NCBI GenBank assembly: GCA_029058455.1
Contig: JAIDXU010000038.1
Coordinates: forward strand, 1 to 8,029
DNA: 8,029 nt
Reading direction: 5' to 3'
Origin: Paramuribaculum sp.
GTDB lineage: Bacteria > Bacteroidota > Bacteroidia > Bacteroidales > Muribaculaceae
Numbering within the stretch: the first letter of the stretch is position 1; each line of letters begins with the position of its first letter. Both the position numbers and the translations under genes were made by a program. The notes beneath the pieces are model-generated. The model ran no database searches and was not told where the DNA came from. It was given only the letters and a program-made list of their open reading frames with translations. Of this stretch, positions 5,989 through 8,029 are shown one piece after another.

Positions 5989-6372
5989 TTAGGGCTTGAT
6001 ATAACCTGAGAATTTCAATTTTGTTTTGCGCGGCTTGCCGTTGGTAGTCACGGTGACGCTGCGATTAAATTCGCCGCTAAACCGTGAGGGGTCGAAAGTG
6101 AGTTTCACCTCTCCTTTAGCACCCGGAGCAATTGGCTTTTTGGTATATGAAGGAGTGGTGCAGCCGCAGCCTCCGTTGGTAACCGACAGGATAACAAGTT
6201 CCTCATCACCGGTATTTTCAACAGTGTAGACCGCTGTCACCTTACCGTCTTTCGCCCCTATAGTGCCGAAATCATGGCTGTATTCCGAAAACGAAGCCGT
6301 GGCCGACCCTTTGGCCCAAATAGCTGTGACCAAAAAACTTAACGCTGCGATTATCAAGGTTAATCTTTTCAT
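5989..6372 (-). CDS. Small secreted DUF1573 protein
   Basis: This 127-residue protein has a clear signal peptide (MKRLTLIIAALSFLVTAIWA, cleavage likely after Ala20) and one DUF1573 domain of about 105 residues. The domain begins at YSHDFGTI (31-38), continues through VYTVENTGDEELVI, the motif GGCGCTTP at 67-74 with Cys69 and Cys71, IAPGAKG and LTFDPSRFSGEF, and ends in FSGYIKP. The ATG at 6372 is chosen because it gives the signal peptide. An in-frame extension to 6489 would begin upstream of the promoter at 6444-6474 and cannot be in the transcript. It is the first gene of the leftward operon with the larger DUF1573 protein and meaB. The closely similar CGCTTP core in the two neighbours suggests duplication. 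The function is unknown. Confidence 0.9.
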   Translation of the reverse strand: MKRLTLIIAALSFLVTAIWAKGSATASFSEYSHDFGTIGAKDGKVTAVYTVENTGDEELVILSVTNGGCGCTTPSYTKKPIAPGAKGEVKLTFDPSRFSGEFNRSVTVTTNGKPRKTKLKFSGYIKP

Positions 6373-6443
6373 ATATTTTCGATTAAGGTTATCATGTGTG
6401 CGGGCTCGGTATCTATGCGATAGCCGCTTTTTACACACAGATG

Positions 6444-6474
6444 CAAAGTTAACACACTTTCTCCATAACCCAAA
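6444..6474 (-). promoter_or_regulatory. Consensus Bacteroidetes promoter of the DUF1573-meaB operon
   Basis: On the minus strand TTTG (6474-6471), 19 bases and TAACTTTG (6451-6444) match the TTTG/TAnnTTTG consensus of the Bacteroidetes primary sigma factor, with typical spacing. Transcription should start near 6437, leaving about 65 bases before the ATG at 6372. The -33 box is itself part of a second TAACTTTG (6478-6471), so an alternative start further upstream is possible. Confidence 0.8.
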
Positions 6475-6503
6475 GTTAAATTCTATCAAAAATAATTCAC
6501 AGC

Positions 6504-6554
6504 ATCGGCCTCCTATCTCGGCAATCTGTTGTAAATTTGCACTATCGGCCTCCT
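6504..6554. repeat. 11-bp direct repeat flanking the M18 promoter
   Basis: ATCGGCCTCCT occurs exactly at 6504-6514 and 6544-6554, with starts 40 bases apart. The first copy lies where a -33 box would be expected for the -7 box at 6532-6539, and the second covers the expected transcription start. Regulator binding to the two sites is a possibility, not shown. Confidence 0.5.
6532..6539 (+). promoter_or_regulatory. -7 box of the M18 aminopeptidase promoter
   Basis: TAAATTTG is an exact match to the TAnnTTTG consensus, followed by C as is common. No TTTG is present 18-21 bases upstream. That place is taken by a direct-repeat copy, so the promoter may need an activator. Transcription would start near 6546, about 54 bases before the ATG at 6600. 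Confidence 0.55.
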
Positions 6555-6599
6555 CTACGGAGCCACACCCTCATTTTTCAACCCCTAAAAATCTCAACC

Positions 6600-7892
6600 A
6601 TGAACCCTCATATAGAATCCCTGATTGAGTTTCTCAACAACTCTCCTGTCAATTTCCTTGCTGTTGACACCTTGCGCACCATGCTCGAAGAACAAGGTTT
6701 TGTAGAACTCGATCCCTCCGCGCGCTGGACTATTGAACGCGGCGGAAAATATTACATCACTAAAAACTCCTCCGCGCTGTTTGCCTTTGTGGTAGGCTCC
6801 GGCTCCCCTGCCTCAGGATTTAAAATCATATCCGCCCACAGCGATTCGCCCGGTTTCCGCATCAAACCCGCCGCCGAAATAGTGTGTGACGGAGGCATTG
6901 TGAAGCTCAACACCGAAGTCTACGGAGGTCCGATTCTCTACACATGGTTCGACCGTCCTCTCTCTATTGCCGGCAGAGTGATTCTGCGCAGCGACGATCC
7001 GCTCAACCCTCAGAGTGTCAACATAATGTTTACGCGCCCGCTGCTCACTATTCCTCACCTCGCCATTCACTTCAACCGCGCCGTCAACGAAGGCAATCCC
7101 CTTTCCAAACAAAAGGATATGCTTCCCGTGATAGCTCAGGTCAACTCCGCCCTCGAAAGCAACAATCTGCTTCTCAACCTTGTGGCTCAGGAGCTTAATG
7201 TCGAGACAACCGAAATTCTCGACTTCGACCTCTCGCTCTATGACACCACCCCTGCCTGTCTGCTCGGTCTCAACAACGAGTTTATAACATCTGGTCGCCT
7301 CGATGACCTCTCGATGGTTCATGCCGCCGCTACCGCCATCATCCAGAGCAACGATTCCGACACATTCACCCATGTGATCGCCATTTTCGACAATGAGGAA
7401 ACAGGCTCGGGCACCAAACAGGGAGCCGCAAGCCCTGTGCTTGAACATCTGCTGCGCCGCATTGTCACCGCCCGTGGAGGCAGTGAGGAAGACTTCTTCC
7501 GCGCCATAGCCTCATCGTTTATGATCAGCGCCGACAATGCTCACGCCATCCATCCCAACTACCCCGAGAAACATGACCCGACCAACCACCCGACGCTCGG
7601 AGGCGGCCCGGTTATCAAAATCAACGCCAACTGCAAATATATGACCGACGCCGATAGCGCTGCCGTGTTCCGCTCCATTTGCGAAAGCGCCGAAGTGCCC
7701 TTCCAATATTTCGTTAACCACAGCGACATTGCCGGCGGATCGACACTGGGCAATATACTCACCTCTCAGATCGACCTCCGCGGCGTAGATATGGGAGCGG
7801 CAATCTGGGCCATGCACTCTGTGCGTGAAACAGCTTCGGCCGCCGATCACTCCTATATCATCTCGGCCTTCACAAAATTCTTCGACATCTGA
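6600..7892 (+). CDS. M18 family metallo-aminopeptidase (aspartyl aminopeptidase-like)
   Basis: This 430-residue cytoplasmic enzyme should remove N-terminal residues from peptides using two metal ions, typically zinc. Characterised M18 members prefer Asp or Glu; the preference here is not proven. The expected M18 features are all visible: SAHSDSPGFRIK at 78-89 with metal ligand His80, RLDDLS at 233-238 with bridging Asp235, DNEETGSGT at 264-272 with catalytic Glu266 and ligand Glu267, SADNAHAIHPN at 310-320 with ligand Asp312, and AMHSVRE at 404-410 with ligand His406. The length matches the family. The ATG at 6600 is chosen over an upstream in-frame start at 6537, which would begin inside the -7 box. 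No signal peptide is present. The gene is transcribed on its own, divergent from the DUF1573 operon, and ends 18 bases before a strong hairpin. Confidence 0.95.
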   Translation: MNPHIESLIEFLNNSPVNFLAVDTLRTMLEEQGFVELDPSARWTIERGGKYYITKNSSALFAFVVGSGSPASGFKIISAHSDSPGFRIKPAAEIVCDGGIVKLNTEVYGGPILYTWFDRPLSIAGRVILRSDDPLNPQSVNIMFTRPLLTIPHLAIHFNRAVNEGNPLSKQKDMLPVIAQVNSALESNNLLLNLVAQELNVETTEILDFDLSLYDTTPACLLGLNNEFITSGRLDDLSMVHAAATAIIQSNDSDTFTHVIAIFDNEETGSGTKQGAASPVLEHLLRRIVTARGGSEEDFFRAIASSFMISADNAHAIHPNYPEKHDPTNHPTLGGGPVIKINANCKYMTDADSAAVFRSICESAEVPFQYFVNHSDIAGGSTLGNILTSQIDLRGVDMGAAIWAMHSVRETASAADHSYIISAFTKFFDI

Positions 7893-7910
7893 TCATCTCC
7901 CTAAAATAGT

Positions 7911-7959
7911 TTATCGGGTGGTTATGGCTCATCATTTTTGAGTCGTGACCACCCGATAA
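7911..7959 (+). terminator. Strong hairpin downstream of the M18 gene
   Basis: TTATCGGGTGGT (7911-7922) pairs perfectly with ACCACCCGATAA (7948-7959). Allowing G-U pairs, the stem extends to 21 bp (7911-7931 with 7939-7959) around a 7-base loop. It begins 18 bases after the aminopeptidase stop, the usual place for a terminator. The T-tract on the coding strand is poor. The opposite strand has CTATTTTAG after the stem, so it may act in both directions. Confidence 0.65.
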
Positions 7960-8029
7960 TCATAGAAAACCGAGAAAAATCACAGGCCGCAGTAAAAAAA
8001 ATCTCCAAAAATTTGGCGCATCCGAAAAC

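Noticed and set aside
6813..7448. 211-codon open frame on the minus strand
   Set aside because: It is antisense to the M18 aminopeptidase, whose catalytic motifs are all present. It is a by-product of codon bias.
7991..8029. A-rich run followed by TTTGG, resembling an UP element and -33 box at the window end
   Set aside because: A rightward Bacteroidetes promoter could begin here, but the -7 box would lie beyond the window, so it cannot be supported.
1..8029. CRISPR arrays, tRNA or rRNA genes, transposases
   Set aside because: No spaced identical repeats, cloverleaf elements or transposase motifs were seen on either strand by eye.

Overview
The window reads as a chromosomal segment of a Bacteroidota bacterium, most likely order Bacteroidales (possibly Muribaculaceae; that rank is a guess). 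The evidence is Bacteroidetes-type promoters (TTTG about 19-20 bases before TAnnTTTG), a lack of clear Shine-Dalgarno sites, DUF1573 proteins, MeaB, a stand-alone DUF2156 protein and short-signal lipoproteins with the Cys-Asn-Asn-Asp-Asp style of N-terminus.

The left part (about 1-2600) is visibly more A/T-rich and has an accessory character. All its genes run leftward. It starts with a perfect 19-bp inverted repeat (33-82). Two lipoprotein genes follow in one unit (164-625 and 632-1375). Upstream of them is a 320-base stretch with no gene. On the minus strand this stretch holds a likely structured RNA of about 210 nt (1420-1630), with its own -7 box, a rod-like nested fold and a terminator-like hairpin with a T-tract. 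It could be a free 6S-like small RNA or a regulatory leader of the lipoprotein operon. Next is a toxin-first toxin-antitoxin module: a RelE/HigB-like protein (2003-2554) overlapping an XRE-type antitoxin (1696-2013), with its own promoter.

The right part (2750-7892) is richer in G/C and looks like core genome. A DUF2156 acyltransferase-fold gene (2750-3730) converges, with one base between the stops, on a three-gene leftward operon. In transcription order that operon is a small secreted DUF1573 protein (5989-6372), a large two-domain DUF1573 protein (4888-5982) and the GTPase MeaB (3732-4850). Its promoter (6444-6474) is a very good match to the Bacteroidetes consensus. Divergently transcribed is an M18 metallo-aminopeptidase (6600-7892), followed by a strong hairpin (7911-7959).

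The least ordinary item is the structured RNA at 1420-1630. Second is the TA module, whose toxin carries a long N-terminal extension. The other genes belong to recognisable families, though the DUF1573 and lipoprotein functions are unknown.
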